Part shown: in pieces, positions 22,006-34,739 of the stretch
Numbering within the stretch: position 1 is the stretch's first letter
Layout: each line of letters starts with the position of its first letter
Assembly (NCBI GenBank): GCA_019916065.1
Contig: CM034241.1
Coordinates: 24,041,840-24,105,839 of the forward strand
DNA: 64,000 bases
Reading direction: 5' to 3'
DNA from: Vitellaria paradoxa
Lineage: Eukaryota; Streptophyta; Magnoliopsida; Ericales; Sapotaceae
Made by a program: the position numbers and the translations under genes
The notes under the pieces: generated by a model
What the model was told of the DNA's origin: nothing
Databases searched by the model: none
What the model saw: the letters and a program-made list of their open reading frames with translations, nothing else

Positions 22006-24340
22006 TCAGACTTTGCAAATTCCAAGTTTCTCCTTTAGTTCTTCAAACTTACTAACAGGCAGAGGTTTTGTGAAAATATCTGCTAACTGATTTTCAGATT
22101 TGCAGTAAACAAGTACAATTTCACCTTCTTTCTGCACTTCCCTTAGAGAGAAATACTTGATCTTGAAATGCTTGGTCCTTCCATGAAAGACCGAATTGTG
22201 AGAAATAGCAATAGCTGCCTGATTATCCACCAGAAGTTTAGTGCTATTCAATTGCTTCAGTTGTAGATCACATAAAATCTTCCTTAACTAGATTGCCTGA
22301 TTAGTTGCTGCTGCAGCTGCTACAAACTCAGCTTCAGCAGTGGATTGTGCTACAATTTCCTGCTTCTTTAAACACCATGAGAAAATCCCTGAGCCAAGAT
22401 TAAAACAATAACCAGAAGTACTCTTCATATCATCCACAGAACCTCCCCAATCACTGTCTGAAAATCCAAGCAGCCTGAAATCTCCACTTCTTTTAAATTT
22501 CACACCAAAATCAACTGTTCCTTTAATATATCTCACTATTCTTTTTGCTGCTCTTAAATGCATTTCAGTGGCACAATGCATAAACCGAGATAAGAGACTT
22601 ACAGAAAATAGGATGTCTGGTCTGGATGCTGTGAGATACATCAGACAGCCAACCAAACTTCGAAAATATCCTTCATCAATTCTGTCAGTTCCATCTTCTT
22701 TCCTCAGACTCTCCTTTTGATTCATTGGAATGGTCATTGCTTTGCAATCTTCCATATGAAAGTTCTTGAGTATTTCCTTAGCATACTTCTTCTGACAAAT
22801 AGAAACTTCATTTTCCAGCTGCTTAATCTCCATTCCCAAGAAAAATGTCATTAGACCAAGGTCTGTCATCTCAAAGACCTGCATCATTTCCTTTTTGAAC
22901 ACCTCAACAAGCTTGGCATTTCCACCTGTAATTAAAAGATCATCAACATAAAGAGAAACTATAATCAAATCGTTTTCTTTATGCTTCACATAGAGAGTTG
23001 CCTCGGACACACTCATCTCAAAGCCTAAGTTTAACAAGTGCTCATCTATCTTGCTATACCAAGCTCTTGGTGCTTGTTTCAAGCCATACAAGGCCTTCTT
23101 AAGCAAGTAGACCTTCTCCTCTTCACCTTGTTCCACAAATCCTTCAGGCTACTCAACATAAATCTCTTCCTGCAACACACCATTCAAGAATGCAGATTTC
23201 ACATCTAGTTGAAACACCTTCCAACCCTTTTGAGCTGCAATAGCTAACAAGAGTCTAATGGTGTCCAATCTAGCCACAGGTGCAAAGGTATCAAAATAAT
23301 CAACACCAAAAATCTGTGCATACCCCTTAACTACAAGTCTAGCCTTGTATTTGTTGATAGAGCCATTGCATTCAGCTTGGTTCGAAACACCCATTTTACA
23401 CCAATGATTTTTCTGTCTTGTGGCTTGTCAACGAGCTGCCAAGTCTCATTTTTCCTTATCATAAATAACTCTTCCTCCATTGCTCTTTTCCACTTTGGAT
23501 CCTTGACAGCCTCCTCAAATCCAGCAAGTTCACAAACAGCGAGATTGCATCTCTTATAAATATCTGACAGCAGCCTTGTTCCACGCACAGGTGGATCATC
23601 TTCTAATTCTTCTTGCCATGGTTCATCTGTTTAGAGAGAAGAACTTGAATTCTGCTTGCCGTTTGGAGCTGCTTGTGATTGTGTCCAGTCCCACTTCTCA
23701 TCTTCCATGAAGAAAACATCTCGGCTGATGATTATTTTCTTCGTTTGAGGTTGATAAACCTTGTAGGCCTTAGAAGATGAGCTATAGCCCACAAAGATGC
23801 CAAGTTCTGATTTTTTGTCAAGTTTATCACGCTTGACCTGTGGAACATAAGTGAAGCAAACACAATCGAAAATTCTAAGAAATTTGAGTGAAGGTTTGTA
23901 GCCATACCAAGCTTCGAATGGCGTTTGATTCTTCAATGCTTTGGTTGGCAATCTGTTTTGTAGAAAAATAGCTGTGTTGGTTGCCTTAGCCCAAAAACTT
24001 TTTGGCAATTCTTTCTCGTGAATCATACATCGTGCCATCTCAGATATGTGCCGATTCCTCCGCTCACTGACTCCATTTTGTTGTGGAGTATAAGGAGCTG
24101 TAAGCTGGTGTTCAATGCCATATTCTTCACAAAAAAGGTTGAACTACTCCGAGGTGTACTCCTTTCCATTGTCAGATCTGATATACTAAATTTGGCTTCC
24201 ACTTTGCTTCTCTACTTTCTTCTTGAATTTCCAAAATGTGTTTGCAACTTCTGACTTGTATTTCAAGAAGAAAATCCAACAAAGTCTGGTAAAATCATCT
24301 ATGAAGATAATTTAAAAACGGCTACCTGCCAGAGAAGGAG
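22006..24340 (-). pseudogene. copia B integrase-RT-RNase H relic
   Basis: Integrase core residues lie at about 24340-24020 (IHTDVAG, IRSDNGKEY, NGVSERRNRHISEMA) with stops between. They run into 24038-23631 (SFWAKATNTAIFLQNRLP). RT begins near 23588 (WKRAMEEELFMIRKNETW). The frame shifts near 23385, then carries [15 protein letters not shown] and intact SLYVDDLLITGG to about 22288. RNase H has SDSDWGGS, QSTAEAEF and, after a stop, DNQAAIAIS and ADIFTKPL, ending at 22006. Stops lie near 23149 and 22288. Confidence 0.9.
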
Positions 24341-24370
24341 TTCTATGAGGACCAGCAACATCCGTGTGGA

Positions 24371-25318
24371 TTAACTGCAGCTTATGAGAAGCCCTCCAGG
24401 ATGATCTTGGAAAGGTTTTCTGATTTGCTTGCCATATTGACAAGCATAACAAATCTGCATCTTGCTTGAAAGAGATGGTAACCTATAAGACAGCTCCTTT
24501 TGCTTCGACTCCAACATTCTAGAAAGATGACAATGGCCCAATCGTTTGTGCCAAATTTCAGTCACATTTCCTTCTATGGGGTAGGCCATTTGGTCCTCCT
24601 TGGTTGGTGCGAATGTGAAGCTTTTGCCGTTCATTTTTACTCTGACTATTTCTCCACCTTTTGCATCTTGAATGCAGCAGACTTTGTCTTCAAAGATTAC
24701 CTTGAATCCCTTTTCAATAAGCTGTCCAACACTCAAGAGATTTTGATCAATATCAGGTGCAAAAAGAACATCAGAAATAAATTTTGTACCTAAGACAGCA
24801 TGAATAGCAACTGTCCATTTTCCTTTTACTAGAATGTGATCACCATTACCAATTCTGACTTTTGTGATAGCCATGGGTTTTAAATCTGTGAAGAGAGATT
24901 TGTCATGAGTCATGTGGTTTGCACAACCACTGTCTATCAAACAGCTTTCCGTTGACTTCGTGGTTGTGAAACAGGATGCTACAAACAGCTGATCTTCTTC
25001 CTCTTGATCTGCAACTTGTGCGACTGCTTCCTGTTTCTGTTGTTGTTTCTGATTTTTGCAGATGACAGCTTTGTGTCCAAGTTGATTGCACTTAGAGCAC
25101 TTTGCATCTGGTCTTTTCCAGCATTTGAACGGAGGATGACCTTTCTTCCCACAGTGTCGACAAGCTGGATATCTAGTCTTGGAGTTTGAATTTTTGTTGT
25201 TGCTGGAAGTAGAAGAACTCGAACTGCCCTCTTGGTTGTTCTTCTTTTTATTCCACTTTCTATCCGCACCTTGATGCTTAGCAGGTAAGGCTCCTTCGAC
25301 ATCACGTTCCTGCCTCAT
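24371..25318 (-). pseudogene. copia B gag C-terminus, protease and pre-integrase
   Basis: 315 codons with two intact zinc knuckles (CRHCGKKGHPPFKC and CSKCNQLGHKAVIC), a Ser/Asn-rich linker, the protease site CLIDSGCANHM, and the pre-integrase HHCC region (IWHKRLGHCHLSRM ... CYACQYGKQ). The frame is lost near 24400, just before the integrase core. Confidence 0.88.
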
Positions 25319-25424
25319 GGTTTTCCTTTGTTCCTGAGCTTATAGTGCATGTAACAACTCTGCCAAAGTAATCTTTGACATGTCCTTAGTATTTTCTAAG
25401 GATGTGATTGTAGGTTCAAACCTT

Positions 25425-25931
25425 TTAGGAACTGTTACAAGGATTTTTTTCAACAATCCTTGATTCAGATAATGGAGTCCCAAGTAATCTGACTTGGCTT
25501 GCAATGTTAAGCAGCATGTCAGAATACTCCTTGATGGTTTCAGAATCCTTCATCTTTTGCATCTCAAGTTCACGCACCAAATTTAGCACTTGCATTCCTC
25601 GAATTCTTTCATCACCTTCATATTCAGCTTTGAGAAACTCCCATATCTCCTTTGCTGATTTCAGTGCCACGATGCGAGTGAATATGGTGGGTGAGACTAC
25701 AACATGCAAACTTGCTTTGGCTTTAGCTTTCCTTGTCTTCTTCTCCTTGTGTGCTTTGATTTGTGCCATGGTGGGATTGTCTGGAAGTGCAGGTACTGCG
25801 TAATCTTTATCCACTGCTTCCCAAAGATCCAAAGCTTCCAAGTACGACTCCATGCGTACTGCCCAAATCTGGTAGTTGTTTCCGTCTAAGACCGGCATAG
25901 TCATAGACGTGAAACTAGCTTCAGCTTCCAT
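25425..25931 (-). pseudogene. copia B gag, N-terminal part
   Basis: This 168-codon frame begins MEAEASFTSMTMPVLDGNNY, a typical copia gag start, and continues through the capsid core (WEFLKAEYEGDERIRGMQVL, ETIKEYSDMLLNI). The frame is lost near 25440, and gag resumes in another frame upstream of 25318. Confidence 0.85.
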
Positions 25932-25969
25932 GATGCTTCAAACTCACACACAGGTCCCTCAAGAAGACT

Positions 25970-25981
25970 GCTCTGATACCA
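25970..25981 (-). other. Primer-binding site of copia B (tRNA-iMet)
   Basis: The minus strand reads TGGTATCAGAGC, three bases after the 5' LTR. Confidence 0.95.
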
Positions 25982-25984
25982 ATT

Positions 25985-26309
25985 TGTTGGAATGAAACTG
26001 AAACACTCAATGGGAAAAGAAAAAATAACACTCAGAACTCAAGAGAAAAGATTTCAATAATAGTTTTTGTTGTAATTCTTTATTTTCTCCCACACTGAAA
26101 CACAACTGTTACGGCCCTTTTATAGGCAAAACTACAAACAGAACTAAGCTAAAAATTAGCAGAGAAAATAGCAAAAGCAGAACAAAACCTTCTGAAGCTA
26201 GAAAGTAGCAACAGATGTAGAAGACTTCTTCCGCTTATTAACCCAACAACTTTGACAGATTCAAAACTAAGTTGTTGAGAAAATCATGGAAACTGAAGCA
26301 CACTTTCTA
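25985..26309 (-). repeat. 5' LTR of copia B
   Basis: Pairs with 21665-21990. Its TATA region is changed by one substitution (ccctttta against cctttttа in the plus reading). In element sense it ends ...CCAACA before a 3-base gap and the primer site. Confidence 0.92.
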
Positions 26310-26495
26310 AGGTACTCCAAGGCAACACATTCCATAGAAGAATAAAGCAAGCCAATTCCATCCACAACCAACTTCCAGGATAAATAAATCAAACAAACCT
26401 AGCCTTTCTAAAGGGTTACAAAAGTCAACCAAAAGTTTCGTTTAACATTAAGAACCTGCATGAATCATTTGAATCTCAATCTATCATGGATGAGT

Positions 26496-26520
26496 CACAC
26501 ACACACACACACTCACACAC
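26496..26520 (+). repeat. (CA)n microsatellite
   Basis: About 12 CA units with one interruption (ct). Confidence 0.85.
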
Positions 26521-26821
26521 AAAATCACCAGAGCTCAAAGATTATACATTATGCATCCACTAACTTTAGATATGATCATTGATAATATGTGGAACAAACG
26601 GAGATATTGGACATCAAGGCATCACCAAAGGAAAAAATTCACAAGGCAACCCTACCTTTCTACCCTCTCCTTTTAGATCAAAACAGATGTGGTAAAAACA
26701 TATACATGATTTGAATAGGTGAACATTCACCCACGATTCTTCTATGTTTCTGCCCTTTTTTCTTTTTTCTTATTTTGGTGGAGCTAATTTACTAGTTATT
26801 ATATTGCAAGTGCATGTCTTA

Positions 26822-26978
26822 GGGTGTACATGGAGTGACAAAAAGTGAATAAAATGAGATAAAGTGAGATAATTTGTGGTTTCATAATTTGTGCAGTGAG
26901 ATAAAAAGTAAATAACTTCTAGAGATTTTAAGAAAATTTCAGAGCTTTTCAGCAGTTTTTAGCAAATCAAACGCACCC
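26822..26978. mobile_element. Small Tourist-like MITE
   Basis: A 157-bp element from gggtgtacatgg to caaatcaaacgcaccc, flanked by TTA at 26819-26821 and 26979-26981. It shares aaaaagtga...gagataatttgt with 20917-21047, so both belong to one family. Confidence 0.75.
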
Positions 26979-29900
26979 TTAAGCTCAAGTTATCAAAGAA
27001 TGGACTTGGACAGCATCAAGAGCCAGACCCCAAACTACCGACATTGCTTAAAGGACTAAAGGGACTTTGCCCAAGAGTGTTTCGAGATAAATCAATTATC
27101 ACCTAAGTTTTGGGCGTGAATGAAATTTATTTCATAAGGGAGTTCAGAACAAAAGTATGGAGACAAAACAAAATTCCATATTACCGAAAAATTCTACATC
27201 GCAGGACAAGATAAATTATATTACCATAGGACTTCCTATATAATTCTCTGCAAGGCCATAACAGAGACCCAAGAAGTTTGTCTGCAACTTTGTCCCCATC
27301 AGACCATCTCTTTAGAATAGAGTGATCCACTTCCAACAACTACACTAATAGCCGTTGGAAACCTGCCAGATAAGAATAGTTGATAAATAAATACTACATT
27401 AGAACTTCTAGAAAAGACGTTTCCTCATTTAAGCAGTTATTAATGAAAAAGACACCTCATTTCACGGTTTATGAGAACTTCTTGTAACTAAATACACCTC
27501 AAAAACTTCCTTCTAAAATATTTCCATCATTAGATTTATTATGATTAGAAAGTTAGGGGGCGAAGAACATACCATTCTTAAGAATCTAATATAGTCTCGT
27601 GCCTATCATAAAATTGATAAAACTCAATATAACTTAGGTTATGCAAAATTACAATTCAGGCTCCTTTCATTTTAACATCAAATGTTTTTCAAGAAACCCA
27701 ACTCGTGTTTTTTAAAAATATTTTTCTTGAACATGATTGAAAAGTATTCTCGAAAATACTTCAAATGCAAACAAGCACAAAAGGAACCTTAAATCAATTT
27801 ATTTTCCTTCTCATCTTTCTCCAAGCTAAATATTTGGATCTTCAAACAAAATTAGAGACACAGAACCTGAATTAGCATTGGTCAAATTAAGGAATTAAAA
27901 CAACAAATGAAAAATAAATTAGAAAGGCAAAAACTCCATTCTCAATCGAATCAGAGGAATTTCCAAATCTAAACACTATTCTCCACCTTTACGAATGACT
28001 ATCAACAGATAGAAGAATCAAAGAAACCCTCATAATACAAATATGAATAGATAATCAAAATAGATCAAAATGATGATATTAATGGGGAATAAAAATAGCG
28101 AAACTGACTTAATGGCCTTATAAAATTCGAAGTTCTTGTTTAAACATGAAAATAATATAGACATAATGTTCAAGTTTAAATTATGAAGTCATCTTATAAA
28201 AGATTACACAAATGATGATAGAATAGCAGCCACAAAATACAGAAAGCATTTGACATACTTATTCAAGATTGCCAGCATGTTATTCCAAGCTTGGCAAAAA
28301 AGATTGATGTTTTCATATATTTCCACACAAGAGAAACAAGAAACATAGGCATCATCAATTTGATACCAGATATAAAGCTTTCAATCATTCAAATGACATA
28401 ACTTATATATGTTTTACACCTTCTTTTCACTTTATAGTGATAGCAATAATATGTTATTACCATACATTATAATTATCAATAAAGGTTTCAATAATATTAA
28501 TTATTAAATAAATGAAGACATGGTATATTTTTTATAAGTAATTAATATTATTAAGTTAATCAGAATAAGTTTTAAAATGTGTAATTTTTGTAGCATTTAA
28601 TAAATTTTTATTGAAGTTCTATCATTAAAATTCTAAAATTTTATGAAGCTTAAAGGGAAGAGACCAACCCTTGCCTCCCGATCTGTTGTTGCTAGCAGCC
28701 ACACTCACAAAATAAGTAAAGGTCCATCTCATAACACAAAACAAGCAGTGTTTTATTTGTTTGGGTTTCCACAAAGATCAAGTTATAATGAGGTATATGA
28801 AATACTTGTGTCGTATAAAGCACTTAGTTTTTTACATATCATAATTTTGCTGTTGTTCTAAAATAATTCTGAAAAAAAAAAATATTTTGTTTACCCATGT
28901 TTATTAAAAAGTTCATTCAGGTACCATAGAGCTCTTGTATATATTGAATATGGTATCAATGCCATCTTGCATAGATTAGAATAAAAATATCCGAAACTAA
29001 CTTAGTATATGAGATTATTATTTATATCTAGTAAATAGAGTGGGGTCTTGGTCATGTTGGTGTGTTTCACCCTTGACAAACCAATAGAATTGGATATATT
29101 TAAACTTATAAAAAATTAAAAAATTTGGATTTATACTCATTGTGTATCTCCTTGTTTCTAGGAATAATAACATACTGAGCTATCAAATTTTGTTTCCAAC
29201 AACTTTGAGGTGAAAAAAAAAAAGATTATACCTGAAACAAGACCCCTACCAAGCACCCTTGCAACTTTAATTCCAAGCAATTTTAATTCCAAAGAGTCAA
29301 AATCTAAACATCAAACATAACAAATATAAATAGTTTATGATGAAATCAAAATCTTTATTAAGCTATGTTACTTAATTTCTTTGCCAAAAAACAAAGAGGC
29401 TTATTTCTTTTATTTTTGGGGGAAAAACCTATTTAGTGAACCAATAGAAAACCAGAGAAAGTAATTGAAGCACTCAAAATAGGTTCTCTGACATATAATG
29501 ATCAAACTATTATTACTCTTTCCATTGCTTTTGCTTTAACTTTCAATTTCAGCCCCATCAATTTCTTAATTGAACTAATTTTTTCTTTTCACAATTACTT
29601 AACATGAAATTAACTAACTCAGCTTTTCCAATTAAAGTGCTATCATTGAATGGATAGGTATTTCACAATGACAATTTTCTTTTTTGGTTTGACAAATGAT
29701 CAGTAGCAAATGCAATGCCTAATGCCGTTTCTTTACACCAACATCCATGCAAATTTTCATCTGCCTACTAAGTTCTCTATCCTTCGCCCATACACAAAAA
29801 ATCATGCTAAATTGGCTAACAGTGTTCATAACGAAAGTGAATGGGATCTAAAGTCTCATTGATCACAAGTGCAATCTAGTCAAGACAACCAAAAAAAAAT

Positions 29901-30359
29901 CATCAAGATTAAACTTCATAAATCTCAGACTACGGTACTATAGCTACAATAATTTGATTAAAGGTGATACAAAAGGTAAATCAAGAACCCAATCGCACTT
30001 GTCTTATTATCTAGAAAATTTCCTATAACATGAATCCCATTTAGTTTTTATGCAAAAGAGAATTGAAGAAGATATTATCTTCCAATCTCATGGGAAAGCA
30101 GGGTATTTTTGAGTCTATAAATTTACTGGAACTAAGTATTGCAAAATGCTTTCTCTAAGTTTCTGTCTCCTAAGTCAATCACATCTAGGTACAATCAATA
30201 AGCCAAATATAGGAATATGCAGCAATTAAATCAAACAACTTCCCATCTGATGAATCAAGCTCCAATCTTTGAGTCTGGACGCCATTTACGATTTCAATCA
30301 AAATAAACAATATTTATTTATCTATCCAAAGAAAAACAACAACATATATCATTTGCAGT

Positions 30360-30360
<1 letters not shown>

Positions 30361-30391
<31 letters not shown>

Positions 30392-30394
30392 TAT
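30361..30394 (+). repeat. (TA)n(CA)n compound microsatellite
   Basis: TA repeats pass into about 11 CA units. Confidence 0.9.
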
Positions 30395-30621
30395 CTATTA
30401 ACATCAATCAAATGTAGAGAAACAGACTCAGCCAACAGAGGCATACAAATTGGGGCAAAAAAGGGAGAAACAAAAACAAATACCATGTGGGGAAATAATT
30501 TAAACAGAGACACTGAATCTTTTTTTGTAAACGAAGAGAGAAATAACCTGGAGATAAACAATTGTCGTCAAACAATCAAAACACCAATATTTTTTAGCCC
30601 AGCATTTGGGGGGTCATGGTC

Positions 30622-30721
30622 AGATAAAAGAGTCGAAAGAAACTTATCAAAGTTACTAGAAATTGAAGGTCAAATAAAAGAGTCGAAAGAAACTCATCAA
30701 AGTTACAAGAAATTGAAGGTC
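30622..30721 (+). repeat. Two-copy 50-bp tandem repeat
   Basis: Two adjacent 50-bp units (agataaaagagtcgaaagaa ... gaaggtc and aaataaaagagtcgaaagaa ... gaaggtc) differ at only a few positions. Confidence 0.85.
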
Positions 30722-30761
30722 AGGAAGATAAGAGAGTTAGAAGGTATTTGTTACGTGACCA

Positions 30762-31028
30762 TGTTAGATTAGATTAGTTAGTTAGTTACAAATTAGTTTG
30801 CTTAAACTAATCATAGATAGATTAGATTAGTTAGTTAATGGATGTAATGAAGTTTATAAATAGGATGTATTGTAACAGAAATAATATGGAGAAGAATTTT
30901 CAGTGTGAGATTAATTTCTCATTTGGGAGAGTTTTGGATTACTCTCGAATTTAATCCAAACCCTTTTATTTTCTTGTATTTTCCTTTATTTTCTCACCAA
31001 CCAAACATTCAGAGATGGGTTCATCACA
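30762..31028 (+). repeat. Possible solo LTR (copia type)
   Basis: The stretch starts tgttagattagattag, has a good TATA box (tataaatagg, 30855-30864) and an LTR-like tail (ctcaccaaccaaacattcag), and ends ...catcaca. There is no adjacent primer site or coding region and no clear 5-bp duplication. It could be a solo LTR or an unrelated AT-rich segment. Confidence 0.4.
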
Positions 31029-33168
31029 GTATCATTACAATTACAGTTATATTGATGGGAGGTTAAAGGTCAAGAAGATGGAAGGGCTTTGGCCTTAACA
31101 TTTGGGATAAAGGACAAAGTTGACATAACTTGAAATGTGAGGGATAAAATTGTCAAAAGAAAGTTTTACACATATTCATGTGATAGATATAGATATTGAT
31201 TTTATTTAGACTAAAGATTTGGTTCGTATGATAGGTTTTTTTTTTTTTTTTTCAAACTTCGTATGATACTAGTTTTAGTTTCTTGAACCTCATTAGGCCA
31301 AAATTATGATTGCGTTGGTAGGGATCGGGTCTTCTTTTCCATTCTTCTCTTCTCTCCATTCTTACTTTTCTCTTTCTTTCCATGTCTTCCCTCTTTTCAA
31401 TGCGTACCGTATTAATAATAAATTTAAAAATAGGCATGCTATCTAATACAATATTCACAAGTATACAATTGATAACCAAAACAAAATGTAAAAAAATAAA
31501 AAATGCCACCGAAAGATTTTCCAAGCAACCTATTTATTTGTTGTAGAAGTCAATGCTAAAGCAACCTATTTATTTAATGTAGAAGTCAAAGTAAGGGAAG
31601 AAATAAGTTGAATCGAGTCAAATTTTAACTTATTTAGGCCCTATTTGGTCCACCAAAAAATACTAAAAAATGGAAAAAGTGTAATACGTGAGATACTTTT
31701 TGACGTTTGGAAGATTTACCAAAATTCACCAAAATTCCGTTCGAACATTTACTAAGGAAACATTCCAATGGCTGTCATGTGGAAAGGCTAAAACTCAGTC
31801 AGTGGCCTTACAATGGGACTTGTCAGGCCCAAAAAAAAAAAAAAACCATTGGAACAGGCATTTTAGCACTTGTTCCAACAGATTTGAAAAAAAAAAAAAA
31901 AACAATTTTCATCTCCGTCTGAGCTCCAATGAATGCAAAATCAAGTGCGTTGCTGAAAATTAAAAGAAAAATCCAACCTCTTTTGTCGATGAAAACGACT
32001 ACGTTTTGATACGAAAAAGGCAGATTGCTACTCCAACTTATATGGAGAGGGTCGATTTTCGGCAAAGCCCTAGGGGGTCGTGTTGCTGTTTGAACGGCAA
32101 AGATGAAACACATGTATTGGCTTCGATCAAGCAAATGAAAGCGTAATTTTCCGACATATCACTCCTCCCAGTGACACTATAACCTTTGTCCCTGACACAC
32201 CTCATTGTCTACTCCTCTTCCCCACCGTCCGACATCTTCATATAGGTTTGTTTCTGCTCATTCTTATGATATTTAGAGGATTGTGGTGTTGCTCAGAAAA
32301 CATTTTGTTCAGTTATTTTTTTCTACTATTTGCATCAAAATGCAAAGCTAGTAACTAATCACGTGTGCATTGGTCCATCGATTGAATGACCCTACTTTTT
32401 TTATTTCTGTGTTGTTTGATCTTGGTTTGGAACTTTTGAAGGTGGAATCCGTTCCAACATGTGCCTTTGTAGAATTCGGATGATCATAACAAAAAATTGG
32501 GAATTGTCGTTCCATTTAACAATTTTTATGTAAACATATGAGTACTTGGAGAAATAATATTTATGAATGGAAATCATAATGATCCGTCACCATTTTGAAC
32601 AATTGTCTATAAATATACATATTTACGATTTGGGTAACCTTTGACCATATCAAAATAGGTTCATTATCTTGTCCTCCTACACACGAGGTGGAACAAACTC
32701 ATCACAACGTACAAATAAGTGGCATTTTATATAGAAATAATTGTTAAACTATAATCATGTTCAAAGCATGATTAATTTAAATCGTTAATTATGTAGAGAA
32801 CAAATTTTTATCTTGTATTCACAGTTAAAAAAACTCAACTGGGTAATGAGTTCTGTTTATATTTATATTTCGTAAAATCACTATTTGAATTGCTCCGATG
32901 ATGCAAAAGGAAATATTAAAAATGAATATACTGGATTACATAATTGGCTACAAATAAAATAAATTAGTAGATATTCGATGAATTTGGTCTTCGATGTAAA
33001 TTACAATTTTTACTCCAACTTTAATGTAATACAAACACACCCCTATAAACCTTAGTTGCCTTTCGCTAAATTGTCTTACAATTTCTTAATATTCTTTGAA
33101 AATTACGGTTAGGTTTTTTTGGCAAATGTTGTATCTTCTATTAGTATGGATTGGTTCAACAATGATGA
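31029..33168. other. Spacer before the Harbinger relic
   Basis: It contains a 20-base T run near 31238 and a Tourist-like left end (TTA then ggccctatttggtcc) near 31635 whose right partner I did not find. The segment 32040-32250 is less AT-rich and may be the 5' leader of the Harbinger element. No coding evidence. Confidence 0.4.
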
Positions 33169-34225
33169 GTGCACACAACAATGTCAGAGTACAAATGCTT
33201 GCACATCCTTGCATCCTCACATCCTCGCCAAGCCAATGCCACGTGGGATTTCAAGGAGGAAAGGTTGTTACTAAATTTGATGGTCGCATATTTAAAGAGT
33301 GGACACCAAAGAGGATGCTATCTATCTGGGCTTGGGTATGCCAACGTAATAGAGGATTTCAACTGAGACAATGGGAAAAGCCTAGCTATGAGTCAAATCA
33401 AAAGCCATATTGAAAAATTGTGCAAAGAATGAAAAGCATGGACAACCTTAAAATCCCCCAGGTCAAGAATTATGGGAGTCGGTTGGGACCCTACGAAAGG
33501 CACCATCGATGCACTGGAGCATTGGTGACAACAAATGGCCGTGGTAAGTTTCAATTTTACTATTCCTTGTGCATTAATACATTTCAATAAAGAAAGAAGT
33601 TTTTGTGTAAGCGATTTCATTGGCGATACCTACTAAATATTCGTTACCTACTTCTGCCCAAGATAATCCGGTGATACTCAAATTTCGAGAGAAGGGCCCA
33701 AACCATTAAGATCTTATGGAGCGGGTGTTTCATGGTACTATCGCAACCGAGGAAAGGCATTGGACCCCTTCAACTGGACCCTCCACCCACCAGTCACTCA
33801 GCAATCCAAGCATGGTTTTTCCAATCTCACCCCCCAGACTTGAACGAGCTCGCTACCTCCTTTAACAATGAAGGACATAGTTCCGACAGTGGTAAAAGGT
33901 GTCATCCCGACGATGACTTCATGGCTAATGATTCCACGTACAGCCGACAATGAGGCTCTAAAAGCAGTCGGATGAACGACACGCTTGAGGTATCGTAGAC
34001 ACCTACTACATGGGTGATAAGTCACTGCACCACCTCCACAACGCTCCTGATTGTAACATGGACCGATGTATTGCAAAGCTCTCTACACTCCCGGGTTTCA
34101 CTACGGACCACACTGCCAATTTCATGTGGGTCGTAGACTTGCTAAAAGATACGATGAATCGAGAGTCGTTCATGGCCATGTCTTGTGATGACACGTAAGT
34201 TAAATAGCTACACGACGAACAGATG
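33169..34225 (+). pseudogene. PIF/Harbinger ORF1 relic (Myb/SANT-like DNA-binding protein)
   Basis: In PIF/Harbinger elements this protein binds DNA and helps the transposase. One frame at 33169-33543 reads FKEERLLLNLMVAYLKSGHQ ... GYANVIEDFN, then with three in-frame stops QIKSHIEKL ... GVGWDPTKGTIDALEHW, the typical plant Myb/SANT-like domain. A donor-like GTAAGT follows at about 33544. The C-terminal part resumes near 33680 (FREKGPNH) in broken frames and ends with LSTLPGFTTDHTANFMWVVD ... FMAMSCDDT at about 34070-34198. Non-functional. Confidence 0.75.
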
Positions 34226-34739
34226 AACCCCTCGTGCCACCGGCCCGAGTCTTGCACCATCTCTGCTATAGCCCCCTTCTAATAAGATGCCACCCCCTAT
34301 TACCCTAATTTCATTCCACATCTTGATTATCTTCCCCCACCTCCTCCTATTAATTTATTATTTTAGTTAATTTCATATCCTTTGTATTTTGAACAATTTT
34401 CACATTGCTCTAGTACTAGTAATTTTGACTTTTATAAATTGATAAATGTTATGTAATTTGCTTGTCCAAACCTATTTTTAGCATGCGTGACGATGAGTTT
34501 CTCCTTATATTTGTTAGATCCATATGCTATGTTCAATGTCTACATATCATAGTGCTTCTGCATAGCTATTTGTCACTCATATGGTTTATATATTTCTTTC
34601 TATTTTGTGAACTTTATAAGGTGTAACCATGGATTCGAGTTACTAGATGAAGCCTGGTGTACAGCGGGATGTCCTCGAAGCAGCTATTTAACGTTGCGAC
34701 AGGGAAGAGAACTTGATCATGGTTTGCCTTGCATGTGCG

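Larger units (their letters stand above)
21665..26309 (-). mobile_element. Ty1/copia retrotransposon B, defective
   Basis: About 4.6 kb on the minus strand, with LTRs of about 325 bp (21665-21990 and 25985-26309) that differ by about eight substitutions and one indel by eye (about 97% identity). It has an initiator tRNA-Met primer site and a polypurine tract (complement of aaactcctccttgcttcag). It carries gag, protease, integrase, RT and RNase H fragments with at least three frameshifts and several stops. I see no matching target duplication (gacct side against aggta side). Confidence 0.93.
26310..30621. other. Long spacer without recognised genes
   Basis: AT-rich unique-looking DNA. It contains a MITE at 26822-26978 and a (CA)n run near 26496-26520. 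A minus-strand stretch near 27240-27360 reads as short peptide-like sequence (GRFPTAISVVVGSGSLYSKE) but is broken and matches nothing I know. No other coding evidence. Confidence 0.5.

Noticed and set aside
27240..27360. Possible exon on the minus strand (GRFPTAISVVVGSGSLYSKE)
   Set aside because: Short, ends in a stop, no neighbouring exon or recognisable family.
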